A stretch of DNA of 64,000 nucleotides from Amyloporia xantha (GCA_036971615.1 JAYKKR010000024.1:558001-622000); one strand, 5' to 3'; positions 20,883 to 31,968 are shown, numbered from the stretch's first letter. Translations and numbers: made by a program. Notes: generated by a model from the sequence alone, not told the origin.

Positions 20883-21213
20883 AGGTAATGGGCGAGTTCC
20901 CCTGCTTCGCGTCGTCGAAAAATGCGTGTCCACTGGTCTTCACCTTCGTGCTCAAGTGCTGACGCCGCGTGCGACTAAATATTTCGACAGGTATCCGCAA
21001 AGTGTCAGGGTATCTACTGAGGCTACGAGCTACATAATTGCGATAATGTCACATTCATGAGGATCTCGGTGTAAGGAATGGGTATGCGCTACCCTATGAA
21101 CGGACGGTAGGGCAGGACGAGACAGCGGAACGAAGGAGAGGTGATCACGCGGGACAAGGGAGCTTGACGGAAGCAAGCATGGCATTCGAACGGAACGACT
21201 ACAGGACGGAACG

Positions 21214-22013
21214 CTAATCTACGGTCGACAAGTCGATGGGAGCGTCGGGCCCTTCCCCGCCGACGTCAGAGAACGAGCGGTGGCGCGGGGGACGATAAAT
21301 AGTCTCCCGGTGGTAACGGAAATCCTCCTCCGCAGGGGTACGGGCCCGCGAGGGACCTCCCTCCCGACGTCCTCCCCTCCCTCCCAGAGCATGGGCGGCA
21401 ACACGGATCGAGTGCTCTAAGTCTTCGAACGCCCGCGGATAGGGACGCATACGGTCCAAAGTGTCCGAGAACTGGCGGGCGATAAGTTCGAGCCGTTCCA
21501 AAGCCTCATCGGTACGTTCCTCGGTGACGCGGGGAGGGGTCCAGAAGGCCTCTTCCGTGTACAACGGGAGGGGAGGCGGAGTGCCAGCTTCGTCCCGCTG
21601 CGCATTAGAGCGGACCTCGTCGGGGCTCCAGGCGATCCCAGGATAAGGGACTGCACCGCGATGGCTCAGGGAGGAGCGGAAGATCGAGTCGATGTAGTGG
21701 ACGAGCTCGCGGAGGGTGACGAAGGCAGTGAGCGGAGGGAGCGTGAGGTTCCCCGCGGCTATGGCTTGGGCTCGAGCCTCATAGGCAAGGCGCTGCGGGA
21801 CGGGACGTGAGGGGAAGGGAAGAGAAGTAAAAGAGAAGGCGGACAAACCAGCAGCCAGCGCACTCCGTGCGCCCAGGCAAGCCAAGCAGCTGGATCGGAA
21901 GGGCGGAATGAAGGCTCAACAACGCATTCAGCGCGAAGCACGTCTACGAGGAGGAGGTAGCGGCGGACGTGGAGGGAGCCGATGGGGTCGGTGGGTTCGG
22001 CAGGCTCAGACAT
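21214..22013 (-). CDS. E2 antisense U3 gene (in LTR1), 242 aa
   Basis: Two exons, 22013-21864 and 21792-21214, joined by a 71-nt intron (GTGCGC...CGCAG) in phase 0. Exon 1 encodes a short helical module (MSEPAEPTDPIG, then RRYLLLVDVLRAE, DPAAWLAWAHG). Exon 2 continues RLAYEARAQAIAAGNLTLPP, FVTLRELVHYIDSI and a long charged, proline-rich C-terminus ending PIDLSTVD. No domain is recognised. The exon 1 pattern (helix, then DPAAWLAWAHG at the splice junction) recurs in the other two antisense genes of this element, so they may be paralogues. It is intact here and in LTR2, and frameshifted only near its end in the LTR at 35554. It lies wholly in U3, so a solo LTR would still carry it. Confidence 0.6.
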
Positions 22014-22149
22014 GGCAAATGAGGCGAAGGGAGGGAAGAGCGCGCGGAAGGAGGATAAGTAAGTCAGGGGAAGAGTCGGAGGGGAGGCAGCGGGAGGTAG
22101 CGGGAGGAAGCGGGAGGGAGAGTGACGTGGCAGCGGACGCGGGACGAGG

Positions 22150-22157
22150 TATATATG
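22150..22157. promoter_or_regulatory. E2 LTR TATA element
   Basis: TATATATG in a GA-rich region, preserved in all three LTRs. It can serve the sense transcript to the right. As TATATA is palindromic and the antisense gene's ATG lies about 137 bp to the left, it may also serve that gene as a divergent promoter; this second role is inference. Confidence 0.5.
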
Positions 22158-23118
22158 AGGAAGGGGGACGAGGCGGAAGGGGCATCTACCATCTGGTACG
22201 AGCTGCGACTGGGACTTTGACTTTCACGCGACCGGGTTTTCTTGCTCAGCGGAGCTACACTGCGTTTTACTTCTACGAAGAGGGCGAGCAAGCGGCTTGA
22301 CCCATTTTACTGCGATTCGGGATATCTACTGCGTACTTAGGACTGCGACTGCGACTTGACTGGGATAGCACACATAGAGCGTCCCCCATATACCTACGAG
22401 TCTCTAGCTCAATCAATTCTTTTCTCTCTTGCTCATCCTCCGTGCCAGACGCTGCGAACGTCTTCACTCCCCTTCCCCTTCGACTCATTGATCTGTTCCT
22501 TCCAGGTGTGCTTATCGCACAGCGGGAGGGGCACCAAGCCTTACAAGTGGAGCCCACCGCGAGGGGGAATCTTATAGTTCGAAGACTTCGTTCGCGCACC
22601 ATCGCCGTGCCGGACCGTACTCTACAGCAAGAACTTCTCTTAGCCCAGAACAGTCCTATCTCCCCGACTAGATCTCGACCTTCCTCACTTTCCCCTCCGA
22701 CCGGCCGCGTTCGACGACTCGGACTCGGATAACCCTTTCGACGTCAGAATCCCTCCCTTCCGGTCACAAAGCAACACGCGCTCTGTATCCCTCGAACATC
22801 CTTCGCCTCCGCTCCATTCCCCAGTAAACCACGAGCCACCGGCGGAAGGAAGGAGTACCGAAGAAACATCCACAATCTCATCAGTCACCGAATCATCCGC
22901 GACCCCGTCAACCCGCTCATCTCCCGTTCCTCCCGAACGTCCACGCCGACGAACGATTTCGGCACCACCCTCAGTACGAGTCAAACGCGAGGTCGTCGAG
23001 CCTACCATCCTGTCGACATACATAGATCCCGCGAGCATACCACTCCCTCCATCACGAGCGAGCTCGCCCCGTCCCGCACCTACCCAATCGACGAGTGCTA
23101 CAGTACCCCCGCGTGCCA

Positions 23119-24415
23119 TGCCTACTTCATCCATGCCCGTGCGAGGGCGAAGACGGCGCCGACCTTCGACGGGGAACCGCGCAATCTACTGCGATATTTC
23201 GAGGATCTAGAGGACCTGTGCGCGGCAGCAGGGATTACAACGGAAGAAGAGAAGATACGGTACGCACTGAAGTACCTGACGGTGGAACAAGAGGAACTAT
23301 GGAAGACGGCGGATGGGGCTACTGGGCGGGTGTATCTGGTGTTTAAGCGAGGGGTGAAGGCCTTGTACCCGGGAGCGGACGGAGACAAGAGGTACACCGC
23401 GGCAGACCTCGATCGCATAGCACAGTCGGCGCGAGACAAGGGGGTGCGGACGAGGGGGGAGGAGGCCGCATATTATCGAGAGTATTCCCCGGTTGCAGCC
23501 TTCCTGATATCGAAGAGCAAGATAGTGGCGCGGCACAGGGACGAAGTGTACATGCGCGGGTTTGGGGAGGAAGAACTGCGGACGATTACCTGGAGGGCGG
23601 AGATCGCGGAACCCGACCACGACCCGGACGACCCATGGGGGATGGACGTAATGCACAAGGTAGCGCAGAAGTGCCTCCCGGGAGTAGGAGGAGGAGCCGT
23701 GGGAGGGGGCGGAAGAGACACAGCAGGGTCGAGCGGGACGACAGCGCCTCCAGCAGCGACCGCGGTGGTGAAGACAGAGGGCGTGGACTTGGCGCTCTTC
23801 AACCAGACGATACAGATGATGCAGGCGTTCTTGGCGGGACGCAGCGGGGGAGCGGGAGGGGCGCCGCGGACCGGGGGAGGGGTCGTGCAAGGAGCGGGAG
23901 GAGCGCCGGGCAACTTCCTGTGCAACTTCTGTGGGGACCCGGAGCACTTCATGCGGAACTGCGGGATTATCCTCCAGTATATCCTTGACCGGAAGATCTA
24001 CCGGGACGAGACTGGGAAAGTACGGCTCCCGAACAGCATGTTCGTTCCGCGCGGCCTGCCTGGAGAGTACATGAAGGATCGAGTGGACTCGTGGCACGCC
24101 CAGAACCCTGGGCAACTGGTGCGAGTCGCGGGGAACGAGCGACAGGCCCCTCCGCACTTGGCCGCAAACCTTTTCCAGATATACGAGGGTGTGAACATGG
24201 TGGAGACGAGGGACGAGGATTCGTCGGATGAGGAAGATCCGTCGGAAAGGGTCCGGGTTCTCCAAGCAGAGTTGGCGCGGGCGAAGAAGAAGGAAGTGCG
24301 GTTCGAAGAAGTGAAGAAGTCAGGGGCGAGGACGGGGCGGCGTTGCGGGGCCCAGGAGGAAACCGCCGGGGATACCTGCGGCCAACATACCACGGACGAG
24401 CGAGGAAAAGGCTAA
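23119..24415 (+). pseudogene. gag: E2 Gag, frameshifted near its N-terminus
   Basis: The N-terminal reading from the ATG at 23119 (MPTSSMPVRG) passes into another frame around 23140, where the capsid-like region resumes as APTFDGEPRNLLRYFEDLED and continues to 24415. The single zinc knuckle CNFCGDPEHFMRNC (Cx2Cx4Hx4C) is at about 23920-23961. A proline- and serine-rich lead upstream (22740-23118) is also open and may belong to Gag. The C-terminal part is acidic then lysine-rich. The indel lies in a GC-rich run, so a sequence error is possible, but several similar breaks occur through pol. Confidence 0.7.
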
Positions 24416-24729
24416 GGGAAGCGAAGGAAAGGGGGCGGGAGGAACTACGGGGCAATACAAGTACCAGACGGAGATCGAACAACGGTACTCGGTGGCGGAA
24501 GCGACGAAGAAGCTCTACGGGACGAAGGTGGAGATGACGGTGGGGGAGGTGCTGGCAATCTCGGCAGGGGTGCGGAAGGAAGTGAAGGGGGATGTGACGA
24601 CGTCGCGGGTAGCCACCGCCGGTCTGGTAGAAGTCGGACGACGAGGACCATTGGGAGGACGCGAAGGAAACCTTCCAGGTTACGGAAGGAGGGGCGAGTA
24701 TCGGGCACGACTCCCTGGCGCTGCGAGCG

Positions 24730-26616
24730 GTGGAACCAGTTATCGAAGGGAAGTTCACATGCGAGTGTGTGCTCGACGGCGGGGCGCAGATCGTGGCCAT
24801 GCGGAAGGACATCTGGGAGAAGACAGGGATCGTCCTGAAGCCGGACGAAGCCATTACGATGGAGACGGCCAACAGCGCACAAGTGAAAACGGTCGGGAAG
24901 GCGCAAAACGTACGTTTCCACGTTCGGGAGCGTTGACCTGTACCTCCAGCTGCAGGTGCTGGACGACGCGCCATTCGAAGTCCTCCTGGGACGGCCCTTC
25001 TTCGCTCTGACTGCTTGCGAAACGCGGGACTTCCCTCCGGCGAACAACAAATCACTCTTACGGACCCGGAGACAGGGGAACGGGTGATGGTGGCGACAAA
25101 ACCGCGGAACGGTCGACGGAAGCCATCCGCGGCGGGTTTTCAATAGTCGAGGATGCGGGCAACGCTCGCGGAGACGCACTCGTACGTTTATACTCTCTGT
25201 ATACCCCTTCCGACCCGATAGATAGAGCAGGCAAATCGGCGGAGAGGAGCACTGCGCGGGGGGAAGAAGAGAGGGGTAATCGCACCCGGGTGTCGTCGTC
25301 TCGTCTGGACAATTCGCACATATCATGTATCGGCAAGGATATTCAGTCTCAATGCATTTCTGTTTCCTCGTATGTGCCGCGCGAACCCAAGATGAACGAA
25401 CGACCACCGGTGGTGCGAGCAGGGAAGAAGAGGATACACTTAACACGGGAGGGAGGACTTGTAGTGCCGGAAGGGAGCGGAAGGAGCGGGAAGGAAGGAT
25501 TCTGGGTAGAAGAAGACGAGGTGGTACATGCGTACGCCTACAAGAAGGTAGCGAACAAGGTAAGGCCGGTGGCGACGAGCGCTACCTGAAGAATTTCGAA
25601 TCGTGCGAAGAGCGCCAGGGGACCCCCTGAGGAACCTACCGGAACTGCCTCGTCGGCCGCCCGAGTTCCACCCGCAGGGGCGTTATACGGACGAGCGGAG
25701 GAAGGCGTTGGACGTAGGGGGAGGGGGATTCCTGTGGCCGGAGGAAGTGAAGTTGGTGGACTTTTTAGTGGGACAGCACGAGCGGGTGTTCGCCTGGGAC
25801 GAGACGGAGAAGGGAAGGTTCTCGGACAAATACTTCGACCCAGTCATGATTCCGACGGTGGAACACGTTCCGTGGGTGCTGAAGAACATCCCTATCCCGC
25901 CGGGAATCTTTGATCAGGTCGTACAAATCATCAAGGACAAGATCGCCGGGGTGTACGAGCCCTCGAACTCGTCGTACCGGTCCAGGTGGTTCTGCGTGGT
26001 AAAGAAAGACGGGAAGTCCCTCCGGTTGGTGCACGATCTACAACCCCTAAACGGCGTAGCTATCAAGGACGCGGTGGTTCCCCCACTGGTAGAACATTTG
26101 GCGGAGTCCTTTGGGGGAAGGGGATGTTATGGGATCCTGGACCTATACGTAGCTTTCGACCAGCGGACCCTGGACGCCCGGTCGCGGGACATCACCTCGT
26201 TCCAGACGCCGCTGGGGGCATTTCGGCTGACCTCGATTCCGATGGGGTATACCAATTCTGCGCAAATTATGCATGGGGATGTGACCTTCATCCTGCAGGA
26301 CGAGATTCCGCATGTCACGGTCCCGTTCATCGACGACGTGCCAATTAAAGGGCCAAAGACCCGGTACGAGCTGGAAGGGGGGTATGAGACAATCGAGGGG
26401 AACCCAGGGATAAGGCGATTCGTGTGGGAACACCTACAGAACGTAAATCGGGTGTTGCAACGGATCGGGAACGTGGGAGGGACGTTCTCGGGGAAGAAGG
26501 CGTATTTGTGCGTTCCAGAGGTGGTGGTGGTAGGGCACCGATGCACGTACGAGGGAGGGTCCCGGAGGAGTCCCGAGTGCAGAAGATCAAGGATTGGCCG
26601 CGGTGCGAGACGGTAA
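24730..26616 (+). pseudogene. pol: E2 Pol: protease and RT, broken
   Basis: The protease region FTCECVLDGGAQIVAM has DGG in place of the usual D-S/T-G triad, a substitution expected to impair the enzyme. After a frame change near 24930 the protease C-terminus (FEVLLGRPFF) is readable. From about 25620 RT runs FFVG-type blocks: PSNSSYRSRWFCVVKKDGK, LRLVHDLQPLN, FRLTSIPMGYTNSAQIMHGD and the catalytic FIDD. The RT frame is lost near 26560 in a G-rich run. No continuous Pol can be made from this copy without several frame changes. Confidence 0.75.
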
Positions 26617-27521
26617 CAAACGTGCGAGGATTTTTGGGGACCTGCGGGCTGGTGCGGATGTTCGTAAAGGACTTCGGGAAAATGGCGCGCCCACTCAACG
26701 ACCTGCTTCGGAAGGGAGCCGACTTCGTATGGGAGGAGGCGCAGGAGGACGCTATGCGGAAGCTGAAGGACGCGGTAATCAACTCGCCCGCGCTCGTCCC
26801 GATTGACTATGGGTCCGAACGGGAGGTGATTCTGGCGGTGGATTCATCGTGGATCGGGGTGGGGTTCGTGATCTTACAGAAAGGGGAGGACGGGAAGAGA
26901 AGGCCAAACCGATTCGGGTCCATAACGTGGAATGAACGCGAATCCCGATACTCGCAAGCCAAGCTGGAGCTGTTTGGGCTGTTCCGGGCGCTGCGAGCGT
27001 GCCGGATCTACATTATCGGAGTGAAGAAGCTGGTCGTCGAAGTCGACGCCAAATATATTAAGGGGATGCTAAATAACCCAGACATCCAACCAAACGCCAC
27101 TATCAACAGATGGATCGCTGGGATCCTCCTATTCGACTTCAAGCTGGTACACGTGCCGGGGGAACGGCATGCGGGGGCGGATGGGCTTTCGCGGCGGGGA
27201 GCAGCAGAGGAAGACCCGGAAGAGGAAGATGACTTCGAAGAGTGGATTGACGAGGCCTACGCGTTCACCATGGAGGTCTTGAATACGCCGGGAGGGAAGA
27301 GGGACGAAGAGGGACTGATGGTGTGGTCGCTGGACGCAGGAGAGGGGGTAGAGATCCCAGAGGTCAGCAACGGAGGGGCGCGGGAGGAAAGGGTGCGGAA
27401 GGTAGACGATTTTTACGAGACCCGAGGCGGCCGGAAGGAATGGACGAGAGGCAGTTCACCTCGTTCGTCCGTTACGCCAGCAAGTTCTTTGTCAAAGGGG
27501 GAGGCTCTGGAAGAAAGATAA
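26560..27521 (+). pseudogene. pol: E2 Pol: RT end and RNase H segment
   Basis: Continues RT in a new frame (VPEESRVQKIKDWP, FLGTCGLVRMFVKDFGKMARPL) and then RNase H: LAVDSSWIGVGFVI, ITWNERESRYSQAKLELFGL, VVEVDAKYIKGMLNNPDIQP, and the closing HVPGERHAGADGLSRR. Catalytic acidic residues are in place. It ends in a frameshifted tail; the true linker to integrase (GMDERQFTSFVRYASKFF) is in another frame around 27440-27500. Confidence 0.8.
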
Positions 27522-27537
27522 AGGAGGGAAGCACAAG

Positions 27538-28815
27538 GTGGTGGTGGAGAAAGGGAAGCGGTACGGCCTGATGAAAGAGGCGCACGACTCCCTCGGGCAC
27601 AAAGGGATCTTCACGGTGCGCGCCCGGCTCCTCGAACGATTCTGGTGGGTTAGTCTCGATCACGACGTAAAATGGTATGTGGGAAGCTGCCATGAGTGTC
27701 AGCTCCGCAAGGCGCACAAGTACCACATCCCACCGACGGTACCTATGCCGGGGGGGCTGTTTTCGAAGGTGCACATGGACTCGATGCACATGCCAACAGC
27801 ATATGGGTACACGCATATCGTCCAAGCGCGTTGTTCCCTGTCATCTTACCCAGAATGGCGGATGCTGCGGAAGGAGACAGGAGTGACAATTGGAAACTTC
27901 ATCTACGAGGAGCTGCTGTGTCGGTGGGGAGCGGTGGAGGAGATTGTTACGGATAACGGGACACCGTTTGTCGCGGCATTGGAACACCTGCGGGAACGGT
28001 ACAAAATCAACCATATTCGAATCTCAGCGTACAACTCACAGGCGAACGGGATCGTGGAGCGGAGGCACCGAGACGTACGGGAAGCAGCTGTTAAGCTTTG
28101 CGGAGGGAACGAGAAGGGGTGGCCTAAGGTGATGCATGCTGTGTTCTGGGCGGAACGGGTGACGATTCAGAAATCGACGGGCACTTCGCCTTTCTTTATC
28201 GCGCACGGGATTGAACCAGTTTTCCCTTTCGACCTGGCGGAAGCTACTTACTTGGTGCCGCCCGACCGGAAGGAGATCAGCGAAGTGGACCTACTTGAAA
28301 TCCGGGGGCGCCAGCTGCTCAAACGGGCGGAGGATTTGCAGGACGTACGGCGGAGGGTGCTAGCGGCTCGATACGCATCGGTCAAGGATTTTGAGCGGCG
28401 GTTCGCACGGACGATCAAGGATTTTGTGTTCGCAGCGGGGGATCTGGTGCTGGTGCGGAACTCACAGATCGAGACGGAGCATAGCAGGAAGTCAAAACCC
28501 CGGTATTTCGGGCCTATGATTGTCATACGGCGTACAAAAGGAGGAGCCTACATACTCGCGGAACTAACAGGAGCGGTGTCAAGACTACGGTACGCAGCGT
28601 TCCGTGTGGTACCGTATAAGGCGCGAAAGGAGGTTGCACTAGACGTGCGCAAGATCGTCGAAGAAGCGGAAGAAGCGCAAAAGGGGGTATTAGACGAAAT
28701 GGAAGTAGGGGATGAAGAGGTGGGTCGGGAAAGCGAGCAAAAGAGTTATGGGGAGGAAGCGGAAGGGGAGGGATCGAGCGGGGAGGAAGGATCTGACGAT
28801 GGGGGGGAAGAGTAG
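27538..28815 (+). CDS. E2 integrase
   Basis: 425 residues, open throughout. The HHCC-type zinc fold is seen as HDSLGHKG...CHECQLRKAH. The catalytic core has HMDSMHMP, EEIVTDNGTPF and NGIVERRHRDV, giving the D,D-E set (D of HMDSM, D of TDNG, E of VERRH). The C-terminal part has the DNA-binding fold DLVLVRNSQIE and an acidic tail rich in E and G instead of a chromodomain. It joins element DNA into the genome. It is cut off from RT by upstream frameshifts, so it would need its own initiation or frameshifting to be made. Its 3' end overlaps the end of the antisense gene at 28746. Confidence 0.85.
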   Translation: MVVEKGKRYGLMKEAHDSLGHKGIFTVRARLLERFWWVSLDHDVKWYVGSCHECQLRKAHKYHIPPTVPMPGGLFSKVHMDSMHMPTAYGYTHIVQARCSLSSYPEWRMLRKETGVTIGNFIYEELLCRWGAVEEIVTDNGTPFVAALEHLRERYKINHIRISAYNSQANGIVERRHRDVREAAVKLCGGNEKGWPKVMHAVFWAERVTIQKSTGTSPFFIAHGIEPVFPFDLAEATYLVPPDRKEISEVDLLEIRGRQLLKRAEDLQDVRRRVLAARYASVKDFERRFARTIKDFVFAAGDLVLVRNSQIETEHSRKSKPRYFGPMIVIRRTKGGAYILAELTGAVSRLRYAAFRVVPYKARKEVALDVRKIVEEAEEAQKGVLDEMEVGDEEVGRESEQKSYGEEAEGEGSSGEEGSDDGGEE

Positions 28816-29693
28816 GGAACGGAAGGAGGGTCGGGGGAAGGGAAGCGGGCTTCCAGGGCGAGGACGCGGCGGAGAAGGGACTGGATGACGGTGTTGTGGG
28901 TAGAGAGGGAGAAGGCGGCTCGATCGAACCCGTGGGCGACCTGGTCTTGGAGGATACGCAAGGCAGACGAGGAATCGCGGGCGCGCGCGTGGACCTCGGC
29001 ACGAAGGAGGGACATGGACGTTCCCAGCGCGGAAGAAAGGGCCGTGTCTTGGAGAGACAAACGGTGATCTACTTCCGCGAGGATCTCGAGGGCGCGGGCA
29101 ATGACGTCAGAGCGCAGCGGGTCCATTTGCACTTGTAGGATCTGAGCGAGAGCGGGTTCGAGTTGGTCGATGCGCGCTTGGAGTTGGACGTTTTGGAGTT
29201 CTAAGGCAGTCAGGCGGATGGGGACTGGCGGCGGATGCGGGAGGTAACGCAGGCGGAAGGAGTCCACCACAGCGCGGCGGGCAAGGACGTCGATCCCGGG
29301 GACGGGCTCCGACGGGGACGAAGGGTCATAGTCCTCCGGAAGCGTGGAATGAAGGACGGCCTAGGCGGGGGTTTGAGGACAACGTATAGTGTGGGCGGAA
29401 GGGGGAGCACGTACCTCGGCGGTGTCTACGGCGTGGACCCACGCAATGCGCGCGGCCGGATCGGAGGGGATGGGGTTGTCACAGAGGACCTGCAGGTACC
29501 TTTCGCGGGCCTCCTCAGGAGAAAACACCGGGGCGTCGCGCTCATGAGACGGGGTACGAAGATAGAGGGGCGAGGGGAAGAAACTCAGGGAGATCGAGGA
29601 TGGGCGGCGGTAGTTATACCTAAGGGCGCAACACGCGCTTGCCGCGAGGGGGCTTCTACGAAGAACGCGATGGGACACGCGGCAGGGGCACAC
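28746..29693 (-). CDS. E2 antisense gene B, 297 aa, coiled-coil
   Basis: Exons 29693-29415 and 29360-28746, intron of 54 nt (GTACGTG...CCTAG), phase 0. Exon 1 ends with a module like that of the U3 gene: ARERYLQVLCDNPIPSDPAA then IAWVHAVDTAE at the splice junction. Exon 2 has a strongly heptad-patterned stretch (TALELQNVQLQARIDQLEPA, LAQILQVQMDPL, VIQSLLRRVLALEARF) predicting a coiled coil, and a serine/proline-rich C-terminus. No catalytic motif is seen. The stop at 28746 overlaps the last codons of integrase on the other strand. Dimerisation with the product of antisense gene A is a reasonable guess but not shown. Confidence 0.6.
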
Positions 29694-29871
29694 GGGGCGG
29701 AAGGGGGCTGCGGGACGAGTAAACTGACATGCATTGATTTTAGCCGATCAACGGCGGGGGGGAGGCGCGTACATACAAGATCGACGGCATACAACGGCGG
29801 ACGGACGACTACGTCAACTACGAGATAAAAGTACATTTCGTACACTACGCGAATCAAGGGGGAGGCCCGCG

Positions 29872-31670
29872 CTACGTTTCGCGCCCTTTCCCTTTGGACG
29901 CCCCGGTGAGGTCTAACATGTCCTCGTCGGTGGGCGACAGCGGCGGCAGCGTAGGGGAGTCGAGCTCGGCGGCCAGGAGCTCAGCCACGGCGTCGTCGCT
30001 GTCGGGAGCCGGATGAGGAGCGGGGCCGCTAGAGGACCCTTCGACGAAGTCGGGGGCGGGGCTGGCGGAGCGAGCGGGGTCGAGCGTGTTGTCGGGGTAG
30101 TCAGCGATCCCGAACTGCTCTGCGTACCCGAGGTCCCGCGCTCGATCGGCCATCTGGAACAGGAAGTCGGTGGTGGCCGCTAACCGAGCGACGAGCCACA
30201 TCTCGAGCTCGGTCTGCGGCTCGCACGGCGGCTCTGCGGCGACGTCCAGGAGGTCGAGGTTGCGAGGACGGCGAATGACGATGGGAGGGGGATGGAGCGG
30301 AAGGGGGGAAAAGGCGGGAAGGAGGCTTGAGGGCTCCCATGGAGGGGAGATCGGGCGGTCGGGGGTCCCGGGAAGGAACAACGGTTCCTCGGCGGACGGT
30401 AGGATCTCGGAGGGGGGTACGGATGGACGCGGAGGGGGAGTGACGGGCGTGGGTGCAGGGGAGGCGGCGGGGGCGCGGATGGTGGGGGCGCGCGGACGGG
30501 GCGGGATGACGACGACGGGGCGGGGGCGATTGATGAGGGGGAACTCGGGGGGGTAGGGCTCTTCGTCGTCGTCCTCATCGGATGGCAGGCCCACGAACTC
30601 GATGTGTTCTGTGAATGAGACAGGTGAAGGGGAGGTCTATGGGAGGACGGGCGGGAAGGGACTTACGACTCGCCGGCGGCTCGTCGCGGACGGAACATTT
30701 CTTCCGGGCGATCATGCACGGCTCGCAGACGTGGCGGCGGGTGCCGTCGCCAGCGCAGCGATACCCCTTGTAGGTGCAGAACGCGCAGGGCGGATGGTTG
30801 AGGTAGGCGATGGGGCCTCGCCGGTCGCGGTTCGGACGATCCGCGAGGTTCTTCTTGAGGTCGGAGGCGGCGGCGGTGCCAGTGCGACGGGGAGGAACCT
30901 TGATCGAAAGACGGGGCGCTTTTGGGGGCTTCGGGGCGGCCGTCTTGCCCTTCGTTTGCCGCTTCCTGCCGCCTACGGTGCGTGGTGGCGGCGGGGATGG
31001 CGGGGCGAGGTCGGACGACGGATCTGCCTCCTCCTCTCCCTCATCGTCCCCCAACTCCTCGGTCGTCGGGGTTAGCGGCACGCTTCCGCCTGGAGAGGCG
31101 GCGTGACTTACTTCGTCCGTTTCCGACGGGCTCGTATAGCGGGAGCCTGAGGCGGAGGTGTCGGCGTCGGTGGGAGGAAACGAGGCAGGGGGCCAGAGGC
31201 TGCGGAGGGTGCGAGCCCGGCGGTTCCAGGTGAAGTTCTGGGTGCCGGCGAGAAAGACGGCGTGATGGGAAGGGGAGAGGCGCTGCAGGAGAGTGTCATA
31301 ATATTGGTCAGCGACGGGGAAATCGTCGTGGTAGGCCATGAGCCGGCCGCGCGTCGCGGCGACCCAGACCTGCAGGTCCTTGGGGGGAGCGCTGCGCGGA
31401 GTCGTTTGGTGGCTGGCCACAGCGTGGGCCGCGGACAGGGCCACCTGGCGGGGGTCGCAAAGTTAGGAGGCGGCAGAGATGGGGAGGAGTGGTCCGGTTG
31501 CTTACCCAGGTCTGACCCAGCGCGTTCACCCAGCGGAGCCAGTTTTGCAGGTCCTGGGGCGAGGCGTCCTCATCGAGCGTGGGCTCCGCGCTGCGCAGCG
31601 TGTCGAGGCGCTGTTCGATGACTGGGAGGGAGCGGCGGGCGGCGGTAGGGGTGGTGAGGTCGACGGACAT
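29872..31670 (-). CDS. E2 antisense gene A: zinc-cluster-like protein, about 541-559 aa
   Basis: Exons 31670-31506, 31444-30667 and 30608-29872, with introns of 61 and 58 nt; a further in-frame 54-nt intron (31111-31058) is optional. All phases close to an exact open frame. Exon 1 again has the short module (PQDLQNWLRWVNALGQTW at the junction). Exon 2 carries an acidic linker, a basic region (GGRKRQTKGKTAAPK) and CAFCTYKGYRC...CEPCMIARKKC, spaced Cx2Cx6Cx9Cx2Cx6C. That fits the fungal Zn(II)2Cys6 pattern, which binds DNA, often CGG triplets. Exon 3 is proline-rich with an acidic C-terminal half. A DNA-binding regulator carried by the element is the best reading. It is intact while the sense gag-pol is broken. 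Confidence 0.7.
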
Positions 31671-31968
31671 GGTTGCGGAGGGAGCAGGTCGAGGTCGGGG
31701 AGGGAGATGGGGAGGTAAAGGGCGAGGACGGAGGGAAGGGGAGGACGTTGGGGATGAAGAAGCGGGTGCCGTTCCCCTCGTTTGGCAGCCTCTGGGGGAG
31801 CAGCGGGATGCGCGGCAGGGGCGCCTCGAGGTGGGCGCGTGCCCCAGCGCTATCGATCTTAACGCGATCGCGGCCCGATCGCGTGCATCTGCGATGATCG
31901 GACGCCTGAAGGCTCGGGGATTTGCTCGGGGATTAGGACGGCGGACCGACCGAGGACGGTCGGAATTT

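Larger units (their letters stand above)
21070..22545 (+). repeat. E2 5' LTR (LTR1)
   Basis: Begins TGTAAGGAATGGG and ends CACCAAGCCTTACA, giving a 6-bp inverted terminus. U3 of about 1.08 kb holds an antisense gene; TATATATG at 22150 marks the sense promoter. The sequence after the LTR, AGTGGAGCCCACC, has the TGG expected of a tRNA-type primer-binding site, but I could not match it to a particular tRNA. Confidence 0.85.

Noticed and set aside
21036..21069. NVTFMRIS-like peptide just left of E2, similar to the FDKVTFMKIS of DUF6535 copy 2
   Set aside because: Only about ten residues over 34 bp; too short to annotate, though it could mean that E2 landed in another DUF6535 copy.
22546..22570. 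Identification of the tRNA priming E2 from TGGAGCCCACC
   Set aside because: The TGG position is right, but the complement does not form a plausible T-arm and acceptor 3' end of a tRNA I can name.
22356..22577. Plus-strand 73-codon ORF shared by the E2 LTRs (22356, 33267, 36837)
   Set aside because: Lies in R-U5, is lost in part in LTR2 after the LTR end and runs through the LTR border, so it is most likely chance.
23297..25446. Long minus-strand open frames (over 300 codons) opposite E2 gag and protease
   Set aside because: They track the GC-rich coding of the plus strand, lack ATG-plus-splice structure and domain motifs, unlike the antisense genes at 28.7-31.7 kb.
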